Source: Chitinophaga filiformis
Lineage (GTDB): Bacteria > Bacteroidota > Bacteroidia > Chitinophagales > Chitinophagaceae
Direction: 5' to 3'
NCBI RefSeq assembly: GCF_021646545.1
Contig: NZ_JAKIRP010000021.1
Coordinates: 97,589 to 161,588 of the forward strand
Length of the DNA stretch: 64,000 nt
Shown here one piece after another: positions 44,294 to 53,400 of the stretch. The position numbers were made by a program, and so were the translations under genes. The notes under the pieces are model-generated. The model was given only the letters and a program-made list of their open reading frames with translations. It did no database searches and had not been told where the DNA came from. Position 1 is the stretch's first letter. Every line of letters starts with the position of its first letter.

Positions 44294-45757
44294 ATGAGGA
44301 CCCCTTATTTTCTAATGGTGGGCGTAGTCGTTATACTGTCCACTTCCTGCCGTAAAACAGATACCCTTCCATTCACACCTCCCCGGCAAGACCCGCAGGA
44401 GATCATTCCCAAGTCAGCTATCAATGCTTTTGTGAACCAGCAGCTGGAAACACATGGTTATTTCGATTGGAAGATGGCCAGCGACACCATGGTCTGGAGC
44501 GCACTGCTGCATGGGGATAGTATTTTATCTGTAGGATATTCCACGGCATCCGGCGCAGCCGAAATACTACAAATGATCGGAGAAAAGGAAGGCAGCATAC
44601 AAAGAACGGACCTGCGTACTTCCACTGCCGACAAACTACGGTTCCTGAACGTACGCATCAGTCATTTTGAAACAGTCAGGGCTTTGCGTACCTCCTCTAA
44701 GGTGCGTTATGCAGAACCCATCGGTTATGGGGCATTTATGCGCGATATAAGCCCAAGAGACGCCGCAGCGGCATCAGACATCCTTGCCTCCGGTTGTGGC
44801 TATAATTCGGCTAAAACTGACCTTGTAGCGGGTGCTGATTATACGGTGACATCCCCCGCCGCAAAACTCTCCTGGAATTATCCCTATCATCGGATAGAAC
44901 AGGCCTGGCAGCGGTCCACCGGACAGCATATCAAAGTAATGATCATTGATACAGGTGTGAGTCCGCAGCAGGAAAATCTGGGCAGTATGTTCAACCAGGG
45001 CTGGTCTGCCGGCAGGACCATACAAAAGATCGGCACTTACTATAACGGTAGTCCTGACGATCCCTGCGGACATGGCACCAGCATGGCAGGTGTATTGGCA
45101 GGTCCGCGAGGCACCGATGGCAACACAGCGGGCATTGCCTATAACTGTGACCTCATTACTGTACATGCCGCCGAGAATGTGGTGCTGCTCTCTACTGATG
45201 CTATCAATGGCGTTACCAACGCCTATGTAGTGGGAGCTGATGATCCGGCAATACGGATTATCAGCATGAGTATGGGTACCGTCTTTAGCTCAGGCCAGAT
45301 CAAAGATGCCCTCGTTTATGCATACGGTAAGCAGAAACTGATGTTCTGTGCTGCGGGTACGTCCACTTCTTTCTTTGCCAGCTTTGTAGGCGTCATCTTC
45401 CCCGCTAATCAGCCACAGGTGGTGGCAGTGACCGGTATGAAAGATAATCTCAGAGACAGGTGTGACAATTGCCACACGGGTAGTAAAGTGGACTTCGCCA
45501 TTGTGATGCAGAAATCTTCTACTGGCAGGAATCCGCTGAGTATTGCCATGAGTGGCGACATTCCTTCCACGGTGGGCGGTTCGTCAGTGGCAACCGCCAG
45601 CTGTTCGGCTATTGCAGCACTTGTATGGAGTAAATATCCAGGCTATCCTCGGGACAGTATCATTGCCAGGATGGCGAGAGCATCCAGCTTTGCGAATAGC
45701 AGGAGCAGTAAGTTCGGCTGGGGGATTATTAATGCGGATGCGGCAGTTGGTTTGTGA
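44294..45757 (+). CDS. Subtilisin-like (S8) lipoprotein protease
   Basis: A 487-residue lipoprotein with lipobox STSC (Cys 19). After a propeptide-like region (about 20-165) comes an S8 peptidase domain with a complete catalytic triad: Asp in VMIIDTGVSP (about residue 218), His in CGHGTSMAGVLAG (about 259) and Ser in GGSSVATASC (about 430). The oxyanion-hole Asn, usually in a GN segment, is less clear (around MFCAAGTST). Surface or periplasmic protein degradation is likely. It stands alone. Confidence 0.92.
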   Translation: MRTPYFLMVGVVVILSTSCRKTDTLPFTPPRQDPQEIIPKSAINAFVNQQLETHGYFDWKMASDTMVWSALLHGDSILSVGYSTASGAAEILQMIGEKEGSIQRTDLRTSTADKLRFLNVRISHFETVRALRTSSKVRYAEPIGYGAFMRDISPRDAAAASDILASGCGYNSAKTDLVAGADYTVTSPAAKLSWNYPYHRIEQAWQRSTGQHIKVMIIDTGVSPQQENLGSMFNQGWSAGRTIQKIGTYYNGSPDDPCGHGTSMAGVLAGPRGTDGNTAGIAYNCDLITVHAAENVVLLSTDAINGVTNAYVVGADDPAIRIISMSMGTVFSSGQIKDALVYAYGKQKLMFCAAGTSTSFFASFVGVIFPANQPQVVAVTGMKDNLRDRCDNCHTGSKVDFAIVMQKSSTGRNPLSIAMSGDIPSTVGGSSVATASCSAIAALVWSKYPGYPRDSIIARMARASSFANSRSSKFGWGIINADAAVGL

Positions 45758-45915
45758 TCATCGCTTGCAGCTACATACCCCTTTAAGGACGAACCCCGGT
45801 GTATGTGATCAGGTAACGACAAACAATGCTGCTGTCGACAGAGGCATTGAATCGCAGCAGTGCTGTATTGCTGACTATTTTTCTTATCCTGCAGCATGTG
45901 ACCGTTAGCTTCTGA

Positions 45916-46623
45916 TCATCGTTTAAGGATCTTATCCTGCAGGATGCGCTGCATGATCTCATCTTTCTGGTAACGGGACACGGGCACCTGGTATCCGGAA
46001 AGTCCGAGCGTATTGCCTTCAATGGCATCGATCTTGTCGACAGCGACGAGGTAAGACTTGTGCGGCTGTACAAATTTATCAGCCGGCAGGCGTTCCTGTA
46101 GCATCTTTAGCGTAAGGTGTGTGATCAGCTTCTTTTCTTTTGTGTAGATAACGATGTAGTTTTCCATCCCTTCTGCAAATAGTATATCTGCTATCACTAC
46201 TTTCTCCAGCTTGTTGTCCACCTTTACGAAAAAGTACTCCTGCTGCGGTTTTACCTGCTGTTGCAGGCTGAAATAGTCAAAAGCCTTATTGGCAGCACGC
46301 ATAAAGCGATCGAAAGAAACAGGTTTCAGCAGATAATCCAGCACCTCCAGTTCGTAGCCCTGTACAGCATATTTTTCGTAAGCGGTGGTGAAGATCACTT
46401 TAGGCGGATTGGCCAGTGTCTTCAGGAGGTCGATGCCTGAGAGATAAGGCATTTCTATATCCAGGAATAAGAGGTCTACCTGTTCCTGTTTAAGGAAGGT
46501 GTTTAACTCTACGGCGCTCTCGCAGGTACTTACAAGTTCCAGAAAATCGATCTGTCCTATGTACCCCTGTAATCCTTTTCTTGCATAGGGCTCATCATCC
46601 GTGATGACGCATCTGATCTTCAT
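45916..46623 (-). CDS. LytTR-family response regulator
   Basis: A 235-residue response regulator. The receiver domain has acidic residues D9/D10 and the phospho-Asp D55 in LLFLDIEMPYLSG, then FTTAYEKYAVQGYELEVLDYLLKP. The C-terminal LytTR DNA-binding domain (about 135-232) contains YFFVKVDNKLEKVVIADILF, HLTLKMLQERLP and FVQPHKSYLVAVDKIDAIEG. It is the last gene of a three-gene unit and overlaps the sensor kinase gene by 29 bases. Confidence 0.95.
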   Translation of the reverse strand: MKIRCVITDDEPYARKGLQGYIGQIDFLELVSTCESAVELNTFLKQEQVDLLFLDIEMPYLSGIDLLKTLANPPKVIFTTAYEKYAVQGYELEVLDYLLKPVSFDRFMRAANKAFDYFSLQQQVKPQQEYFFVKVDNKLEKVVIADILFAEGMENYIVIYTKEKKLITHLTLKMLQERLPADKFVQPHKSYLVAVDKIDAIEGNTLGLSGYQVPVSRYQKDEIMQRILQDKILKR

Positions 46624-47680
46624 CTGCTTCTGTTATTATGGTCTGGTAAACGACAGGTTCAGTCTCTATAGATAACGCCACACTGAAGGTACGTTCTGTC
46701 TTATTGATCTCAAATGTATGTTTTCCCGGGTATAAAAGTTCCAGCCGGCGTTTCAGGTTCTCCAGCCCTATACCGCCAGCTTTTGCGGGCATCCTGATCT
46801 TAGGGATCGCGTTCTCCACACTGAAAAGTATCCGTTTCTGTTCCAGTGATGCATGTATATTGATCCAATATTCTCCGCCTACATACTTGAATGCATTTTC
46901 TACCAGGGGGAACAGCAGTAAAGGATAGACCTGTTGATCGTACAGATCCGGGTCCAGGTGGAGGTTTAGTACCAACTTATCTGAGGCCCTTACCTTCTGC
47001 AGATTGATGAAACTGTGCAGGTATTGAATTTCATGCCGGATAGAAACGGTTTGCTGCTGATCGTACAACTGGTAACGGAGCAATTCAGAGAACTGCTCCA
47101 CACTTTTCTTGGCAGCGTTGACGTCTTCATCCATCTGGAAATAAATAGTATTAAGCGCGTTAAAGAGAAAGTGGGGATGCAGCTGCGACTTCAGGAACTT
47201 CAGCTCGGCCTGCAGCTGATTATTCATTACCTCCTGGAGCTTCACCTTGTTATTTACATACGCCTGCAGGAAAGTATTACTCCGGCTTATACCGTAATAG
47301 ATCAGTGAATATAACAGGGGTATTACGTTAATATCCGCCACGTCATACCATTGCGCCCCGTCATCAGTAAAAGCGGCCATGGGCAGCATGAAAATGTTCT
47401 GAAACAGCACAGTCATCAGGGTAATAACACCTGGTTCTTTCCATACCCGCTGCCGGTAATCCATCTCTGCCCAATGTTTATCAAAGTACCTGTACAGGTA
47501 ATGGTGGGCGCCTATCAGGAGATATCCAAAAAAGATGGAGGCGCTGATCTCAATGATATTCAGACCCAATGTCCTTTCCCAGAATTTCATACCAGTAACA
47601 GTATCCAGCAAAAGCCGGATACTGAAATAGGTGATCAGGCCATAAAGGGCCGGGAAATAATATCGACGGAAATTACTCAT
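46595..47680 (-). CDS. LytS-type sensor histidine kinase
   Basis: A 361-residue membrane histidine kinase with four membrane helices in residues about 8-138, a His_kinase domain with the phospho-His in QLHPHFLFNALNT (H170), and a C-terminal ATPase part (LLFPLVENAFKYV, GGIGLENLKRRLELLYPG). It partners the LytTR regulator whose gene it overlaps. The signal is unknown. It starts 15 bases after the acyltransferase stop. Confidence 0.94.
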   Translation of the reverse strand: MSNFRRYYFPALYGLITYFSIRLLLDTVTGMKFWERTLGLNIIEISASIFFGYLLIGAHHYLYRYFDKHWAEMDYRQRVWKEPGVITLMTVLFQNIFMLPMAAFTDDGAQWYDVADINVIPLLYSLIYYGISRSNTFLQAYVNNKVKLQEVMNNQLQAELKFLKSQLHPHFLFNALNTIYFQMDEDVNAAKKSVEQFSELLRYQLYDQQQTVSIRHEIQYLHSFINLQKVRASDKLVLNLHLDPDLYDQQVYPLLLFPLVENAFKYVGGEYWINIHASLEQKRILFSVENAIPKIRMPAKAGGIGLENLKRRLELLYPGKHTFEINKTERTFSVALSIETEPVVYQTIITEADEDQMRHHG

Positions 47681-47695
47681 GCAATAGTTATTTCA

Positions 47696-48922
47696 TTATG
47701 ATACTGGCAACAAGATTCCCTCTTCTGTTGTTTCTTTTTTTTCCTGTTGTTGTTTCCTGTCTTTAGCTTTCGCCAGTGGTTTCATACCGAATAAAAAGCG
47801 GCAAACGGGGTAAGGCTTTATCAGCAAATGGAAAATACCCATTGACAGGATAAAGGTACATATCACGATGAACAGGTATTTTGTACCGATCGTATCCGAC
47901 GTTTGCACAACATAATATGCAAGGATAACGATAATTGTCTGATGTAGGATATAAAAAGGATAAACAGCCTGGTTCAGATAGATCAGCGAGGAATGTGGCT
48001 TGTCGAGGTATTTCTTACCATAGCCGATAGCGGTCAGCACCCATCCCCAGGCACAGATTGCCCGGAGTGCAAGGAACGCGTAAGTACGCGGATCATGTTC
48101 CCAGTTGGTCAGCGTGTCCCATGGTTCCAGATCATTCCAGCGCACGTAATTGAGGGCTATAATAGACAGAAAGGCGACCAGGAAGGAAGTGCTCCGGTTA
48201 TTTTCCAGGCTGTTCATCAGTGCAGGTTGTGCAATACAGATAAAACCCGGCAGCAGGAAACATAACCAGTAGAAGAAATAACACCAGTCATGCACCAGGT
48301 CGTTCGTTTCAGGATACTGCCTTGCCAGCGATGCGTAGAGCACAATACCGGGCACTGCCAGCAGGTATACCCTTTTGCCCTTTTCCAGCCATTGCAGCGC
48401 AGTGCGGAAGGCAGCGCCTTTGGCAGAGACGATCCAGACGAATACGGGTGCAAAAAGAATATCATAGATCAACAGGTAAACTACAAACCACAGGTGATGC
48501 CAGCTGATGTCTCCCTTAGGATAGGGCCCCGTTGAAAACATTTGGCCGTAAAACTGCCAGAAATTGCCCTTAAAGCCTTGTGTGACACGTTCCAGGTAAA
48601 CCTGCGGCGGAACAATGACGAGGATACCAAGGATCACCGGTATAAGCAACCTCCTGACACGCAGGCCGATAAAACCACCGCCTGTACGGTTTTGCAGCAT
48701 GAAGTAACTGACGGTACCGGAAATGAAGAACAGTAATGGCATCCGGAACAGGTGCATCCAGTATACCATTTCGAGGAAAAGGTTACTGGTTTCCCTGTTC
48801 CGGATGTGCCATTCCAGATCAGCTCCAAAGGGCATGGCAGAATGAAAAACCAATACGCCAAAGATGGCCAGTATACGCAGCCAGTCGAGATAGGCTTGCC
48901 TGGTAGTGGTATGAGTTTGCAT
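47696..48922 (-). CDS. Acyltransferase family 3 membrane protein
   Basis: A 408-residue integral membrane acyltransferase with about ten helices. The family signature YLDWLRILAIFGVLVFHSAM is at the N-terminus, with the catalytic-type His in LVFHS, and MPLLFFISGTVSYFML follows. These enzymes acetylate or acylate sugars of the cell envelope or exported polysaccharides. It is the first gene of a unit with the LytS/LytR pair, an arrangement that suggests feedback control of envelope modification (inference). A TACTTTTG box lies 18 bases upstream. Confidence 0.92.
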   Translation of the reverse strand: MQTHTTTRQAYLDWLRILAIFGVLVFHSAMPFGADLEWHIRNRETSNLFLEMVYWMHLFRMPLLFFISGTVSYFMLQNRTGGGFIGLRVRRLLIPVILGILVIVPPQVYLERVTQGFKGNFWQFYGQMFSTGPYPKGDISWHHLWFVVYLLIYDILFAPVFVWIVSAKGAAFRTALQWLEKGKRVYLLAVPGIVLYASLARQYPETNDLVHDWCYFFYWLCFLLPGFICIAQPALMNSLENNRSTSFLVAFLSIIALNYVRWNDLEPWDTLTNWEHDPRTYAFLALRAICAWGWVLTAIGYGKKYLDKPHSSLIYLNQAVYPFYILHQTIIVILAYYVVQTSDTIGTKYLFIVICTFILSMGIFHLLIKPYPVCRFLFGMKPLAKAKDRKQQQEKKETTEEGILLPVS

Positions 48923-48939
48923 AGCGGGGATGTTTTATC

Positions 48940-48970
48940 CAAAAGTATCCCTGCCGGCATACCTGTTAAA
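48940..48970 (-). promoter_or_regulatory. Candidate promoter of the acyltransferase-LytSR unit
   Basis: On the minus strand TTTA (48967-48970), 19 bases, then TACTTTTG (48940-48947). The -7 box is a full match and the -33 box has one mismatch. Confidence 0.45.
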
Positions 48971-49421
48971 CTTTCTTTGACGTATGGCAGGCTTCCCGGG
49001 GTCAATAGCATTATTTACCCTGGAGAGCACCGGTTTTCTGGTTATTATAGAGATAAACTCCGAAGATGGGAATTGGTTATAAACACCAATACGGTTCAAA
49101 TAGGATATAACTCTGTGAAGGCGATAGGCATGAAGTCAGCGGCTATGAAAAGTAAGACGGTGGTGTAGCGCAGATGAAAGGGTTATGCCAGTCTGCGACA
49201 ACCATTTAGCAAATCAAATATATGGAAAACGATTGAAAATTTACATGCCGTTTATCCATCTTTTAATCTCAAATAAAACAAAATGCTATCATGAGTATTT
49301 TTTCTTATGATAGTATGGTTGTGGTTGGTATTAAATGTCTACCATAATAATCGCTTTGTACCTGCAGAACAATGACGATTAAAACATATCTAATAAATGT
49401 CAGGATACAACGACGAAACAA
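48971..49421. other. Noncoding gap before the 49422 lipoprotein gene
   Basis: About 450 AT-rich bases. An imperfect hairpin at 49283-49316 (CTATCATGAG/CTTATGATAG with an eight-base T-rich loop) may end the leftward lipoprotein transcript. Plus-strand frames here overlap the acyltransferase gene and are not supported. Confidence 0.35.
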
Positions 49422-50105
49422 CTATTCGAATAAGGGCGTGGAAAATCGTATAGTCCGAAGAACATCTGCAGCATTCTCTATAAAGTGAGTGCTGATTGAA
49501 TCCTGTTTATCGGTGATCAGTTTACACTCAAACTCTATTTGAGAAGTTCTCACACAAGTTTCTGCCTTCAGCAGATAGGTGTATCTTTTCGTTTCGGGAT
49601 CGTACTCACACGTACCAAATGCAAACAACGGCCTGTCACCAATTTTGTAAGTGGTATCCAGCACAAGACATTTTAAGGCTGGTGGCCAGAATTTCATATT
49701 TTCCCTATCATCTCCATAGCGTGACTTGTCCTTATATATCTCAGGTCGATCAAAGTGCGCACCCTTACGAACAGGACGGTCGTAAGGATGGGGGTAGGGA
49801 TGATAAATGATGGTAAGCTGATCTATTGAGTCCTTCGGGAGGAACCAGAGATAGCTCCGTTCCATTTTTATCGGAGATGACTTAGGTTGAAAACGACATT
49901 TCATCTCATCGCAGGGCACACAATCTGAATGATGCAGCCAGGCGAAGCCAGTATCATACCGCTCCGGTATATACATCGTCATTACACCAAGCGTATCTTT
50001 TAATTTTACGGCTACTTTCCGTGAGTGGGCAGGTATAAATTCCGGCATCTTCATACTAAGACACCCCGCACAAAACAACGCAATGATGACTAGAACGTTT
50101 CTCAT
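49422..50105 (-). CDS. Lipoprotein of unknown function
   Basis: A 227-residue protein with a short lipoprotein signal (MRNVLVIIALFCAGC, Cys 15). The mature part holds several Cys (HHSDCVPCDEMKCRF) that could form disulfides or bind metal, a Pro/His/Tyr-rich stretch (IIYHPYPHPYDRP), and a C-terminal strand-rich segment. No family is recognised. It is divergent from the NtrC-type regulator, 98 bases away from the preferred start there. Confidence 0.7.
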   Translation of the reverse strand: MRNVLVIIALFCAGCLSMKMPEFIPAHSRKVAVKLKDTLGVMTMYIPERYDTGFAWLHHSDCVPCDEMKCRFQPKSSPIKMERSYLWFLPKDSIDQLTIIYHPYPHPYDRPVRKGAHFDRPEIYKDKSRYGDDRENMKFWPPALKCLVLDTTYKIGDRPLFAFGTCEYDPETKRYTYLLKAETCVRTSQIEFECKLITDKQDSISTHFIENAADVLRTIRFSTPLFE

Positions 50106-50203
50106 AAGTATCAGGATAATGCCACAAGATGATCATTTCCCCTGACATTTCCGAATCAGATAAAGATCCCCAGGAATATGTAATTTTGCCGGCAAATGAT
50201 CTT

Positions 50204-51553
50204 ATGAACGGAACTGTTCTTATAATAGATGACGAAGAGAAGCTGCGTAGCCTCATGAAGAGGATTATTGCATTGGAAGGCTTTAACGTACTGGAAGCAG
50301 GCAATATTAAAAGTGCGCAGAAGATAATCGACAAGGAGGAAATTGACGTGGTGCTTTGTGACGTGAAACTGCCTGATGGTACTGGCGTCGACTTCTCCAA
50401 AACGCTGAAAGAGAAATATCCTGCTATAGAAATCATCCTGCTGACAGCCTACGGGAATATCCCTGACGGCGTACAGGCCATTAAGAATGGCGCCTTCGAT
50501 TATCTCACCAAGGGTGATGACAATAACCGCATTATTCCGCTCCTGAACAGGGCTGTTGAAAAGGTCCGGCTGCAGAAACGTATCGAAAAACTGGAAAGCC
50601 AGGTAGGCAAAAAGTACAGTTTTGACAGCATACTCGGTACTTCCCGCCCTATCCGCGACGCTATTGAGCAGGCCAATAAAGTGGCTCCTGCGGATACTAC
50701 TGTTCTGTTACTGGGAGAAACCGGTACCGGTAAGGAAGTATTTGCGCAAGCTATTCATAATAATAGTAAGAGAGCAGGTAAACCTTTTGTTGCTTTAAAC
50801 TGTAGTGCATTCAGCCGGGAGCTGCTGGAAAGTGAGCTTTTCGGTTATAAAGCCGGCGCCTTCACTAACGCCAACCGCGATAAAAAAGGCCTGATCGAAG
50901 AGGCCAACACCGGCACCATCTTCCTGGACGAAATCGGAGAGATGCCTCCGGATCTCCAAAGTAAGTTGCTCAGGGTACTGGAAACGAGTGAATTCATCAA
51001 AGTAGGCGATACGAAGCCCACTAAGGTCAACGTCAGGATTATTGCAGCTACTAACCGCGATCTGAAAGAAGAGGCCGAAAAAGGGCATTTCCGTGAAGAT
51101 CTCTACTATCGGCTGAACGTCTTTGCCATTACCCTGCCTCCGCTAAGAGAGCGAAAGAAAGACATCCCCGCGCTGGCCGAATTTTTTGTAGGTTTCTTCT
51201 CTGCCAAGACTAACCAGCGCAGACCACAGATCACGCCTGCCTTTATCGAAAAGCTGCAGCTCCACGAATGGAAAGGTAACATCCGTGAGCTGAAGAACGT
51301 CCTCGAAAGAGCCGTGATCCTTGCCGGAGGCGCTGACTTATCCGTAGAACATCTCCCGCTCGATCTGCAGATTGCAGATAAATCGACCTCAGGACTTTCA
51401 TCCTTTGATCTTGCCAGCGTGGAGAAGCTGCATATTATCAAGGTATTACATCATACCAGGAACAACAAAACCGAAGCTGCCCGCCTGCTGAATATCGGCC
51501 TGGCTACCCTCTATCGCAAGATCGAGGAATACGGGATCAATACTCAGTTATAA
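50204..51553 (+). CDS. NtrC-family sigma-54-dependent response regulator
   Basis: A 449-residue regulator starting at MNGTVLIIDDEEKL (50204); the frame is open from 50129, but a TAATTTTG box at 50181-50188 lies before the chosen start. Receiver domain with phospho-Asp D53 (VVLCDVKLPDG); AAA+ domain with GETGTGKEVF (Walker A) and GTIFLDEIGEMP (Walker B); C-terminal Fis-type helix-turn-helix (NNKTEAARLLNIGLATLYRKI). The sigma-54 contact loop reads GAFTNA instead of GAFTGA, a notable variant. No partner kinase is adjacent. Confidence 0.94.
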   Translation: MNGTVLIIDDEEKLRSLMKRIIALEGFNVLEAGNIKSAQKIIDKEEIDVVLCDVKLPDGTGVDFSKTLKEKYPAIEIILLTAYGNIPDGVQAIKNGAFDYLTKGDDNNRIIPLLNRAVEKVRLQKRIEKLESQVGKKYSFDSILGTSRPIRDAIEQANKVAPADTTVLLLGETGTGKEVFAQAIHNNSKRAGKPFVALNCSAFSRELLESELFGYKAGAFTNANRDKKGLIEEANTGTIFLDEIGEMPPDLQSKLLRVLETSEFIKVGDTKPTKVNVRIIAATNRDLKEEAEKGHFREDLYYRLNVFAITLPPLRERKKDIPALAEFFVGFFSAKTNQRRPQITPAFIEKLQLHEWKGNIRELKNVLERAVILAGGADLSVEHLPLDLQIADKSTSGLSSFDLASVEKLHIIKVLHHTRNNKTEAARLLNIGLATLYRKIEEYGINTQL

Positions 51554-53385
51554 ACTACACGCAGCATCGTTCTTCTGTTCTCCCGGTGTTCCGTCTCCTG
51601 ACATGGCACACCATTTCCGCAGGGATTGACCAGTTCTTTTTCTCCCAGGTTCTCATAATAGAGCCTGCGGGGCGCTACACCTTTTTTGATCAGGTAATCT
51701 ATCACCGCATAACAACGCAGGGCCGACAGTTTGATATTGTACTCGTCCGTGCCACGGCTATCCGCATAGGAGCGTATCATCAGTTTCCAGCCTGGATACT
51801 GTAATAGCACCACTGCTACCCTATCCAGCATTTCCCTGGATTCGGTGAGCAGTATGGCGCTGTTATAATCATAATGAAAGCGTAGCTCCTGCAGCTTATG
51901 TATCACTGCACTGTCGGTCGGACTGAGTGTTGGCTTAGGGGGCGTATTATCGGCAACCGTCCTATCAGGCGCTTTGGTAGTAGTATCCGGAGCAGGTACC
52001 GGTGCTGGCGGTTTGCCGGCAGACGGATCGTTCAGCTTTTCTGTAAAATGTGTTTCCAGGAAACGATAGATATCATCCCCTCCTCCACCGCCGTGGCGAT
52101 TAGATGCGAAATAGCCTTCATAGTTATTGCCTTTCATAATAAAGCCCAGGTCATCCGCGCCTGAGTTAAAAGGGCTGCGGAGATTACGGGGCTGGCCCCA
52201 CGTTGCGCTGCTTCCTTCTGCCCGGAAAATGTCAAAGCCGCCCATTCCGGGATGGCCTTTGCTGGAGAAATAAAGTACGTCCTGCTCATTAATAGTAGGA
52301 AAAGTCTCATCATACCGGGTGTTGATCACCGGTCCGCAGTTAACGGGCGTGCCCCATTGGTTATTGGGTAACCGTTCACTATACCAGATATCCATTTTAC
52401 CAATACTTCCCGGCCTGTCAGACACAAAATAGATAACACTGCCGATACTGTTCAATACGGCATTGCCGGTATAACTTCCGGCAGCGTTCAAGGCCGTAAC
52501 GGGAGCCAGCGGAGACCACTGGTCCCCTTTCCTGAAAGACCAGTAAAGGGACATTAAACGGCGTCCGTTCACAGGCCCTTTCTTTTTCTTGTCCGCCATG
52601 TCTTTATCGTCTGCATTCAGCGTGACGTATATAGTATCCTTCCTGTTATTATAACATACAGGACCTACATGGTAGGGCAGCTTACCCAGGAGATCAGGTA
52701 ACACTTCTTCCAGAAAGGTATTTGCCCTGCTACCCGGGGCATATTCCCTGAAAAGGTATGGTTTAAAGTAAGGTTGATTCACCCTCGGGTCCATGTCAGG
52801 ATTCCGCTCTGATCCTGTCGTCAGGGCCATTTTGCGGTACCCGTTGGATTCAAGCAAAAGCCCCTCTTTCATCACCCCGCTTACCCAGTCATCGCCTACG
52901 GTGCTCAGTTCCCTGATATTTTCCAGTGCATAGGTTGCCACCGTATCTTTCTTCCACAGCAGTGCACTGTCACAACCCGCAATGGCCATATTCTTCCACT
53001 GGGTCTCATCTGCGTTGGCAGGATTGAAACGGGACAGGTATAACCTGGCGGTATCATATTCTCCCAGGTTCTTCTGGATCTCACCATATGCAGCCATAAC
53101 AGCAGACGGGCAGTCAGGATGCTCGATCATACGCATATACCAATACCCTGCTTCTGCAAAGCGGGCCATTTCCCGGTAACACTGTGCTGTCTTCTCCAGG
53201 AGTTTAAGCGGCGCCCTTTTACCTTTCTTATTTGCAAGCCTGCCATACAGATTGACCGCAACGGCGTATTCTTCCCGGATAAATGCCTCATCTCCCAATT
53301 CCATCAGGCTTTTCTCTTCCTGTGCATATAAGAGCACGGGGCAACAAAGTAAAATGATCAATTTAACGAACTTGCAACGTAACAT
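51544..53385 (-). CDS. OmpA-family protein with TPR and WD40-like repeats
   Basis: A 613-residue envelope protein with a signal peptide (to about residue 21), a TPR-like helical region (about 25-135), a PD40/WD40-like beta-propeller (about 240-440, including VIYFVSDRPGSIGKMDIWYS and VLYFSSKGHPGMGGFDIFRA), a Pro-rich linker and an OmpA domain (about 490-612, YNIKLSALRCYAVIDYLIKK and YENLGEKE). The layout resembles PorE-type T9SS-associated proteins that anchor to peptidoglycan. It lies 15 bases downstream of PorP/SprF and tail-overlaps the NtrC-type gene by ten bases. Confidence 0.93.
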   Translation of the reverse strand: MLRCKFVKLIILLCCPVLLYAQEEKSLMELGDEAFIREEYAVAVNLYGRLANKKGKRAPLKLLEKTAQCYREMARFAEAGYWYMRMIEHPDCPSAVMAAYGEIQKNLGEYDTARLYLSRFNPANADETQWKNMAIAGCDSALLWKKDTVATYALENIRELSTVGDDWVSGVMKEGLLLESNGYRKMALTTGSERNPDMDPRVNQPYFKPYLFREYAPGSRANTFLEEVLPDLLGKLPYHVGPVCYNNRKDTIYVTLNADDKDMADKKKKGPVNGRRLMSLYWSFRKGDQWSPLAPVTALNAAGSYTGNAVLNSIGSVIYFVSDRPGSIGKMDIWYSERLPNNQWGTPVNCGPVINTRYDETFPTINEQDVLYFSSKGHPGMGGFDIFRAEGSSATWGQPRNLRSPFNSGADDLGFIMKGNNYEGYFASNRHGGGGGDDIYRFLETHFTEKLNDPSAGKPPAPVPAPDTTTKAPDRTVADNTPPKPTLSPTDSAVIHKLQELRFHYDYNSAILLTESREMLDRVAVVLLQYPGWKLMIRSYADSRGTDEYNIKLSALRCYAVIDYLIKKGVAPRRLYYENLGEKELVNPCGNGVPCQETEHRENRRTMLRVVYN

Positions 53386-53400
53386 GTTTAATCCCCCCTT

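Noticed and set aside
44058..44297. 79-residue Cys/Trp-rich plus-strand frame before the subtilase
   Set aside because: Overlaps the subtilase start by four bases, unusual composition, no recognisable feature.
48752..49168. 138-residue plus-strand frame
   Set aside because: Largely antisense to the acyltransferase and without signal, domain or promoter.
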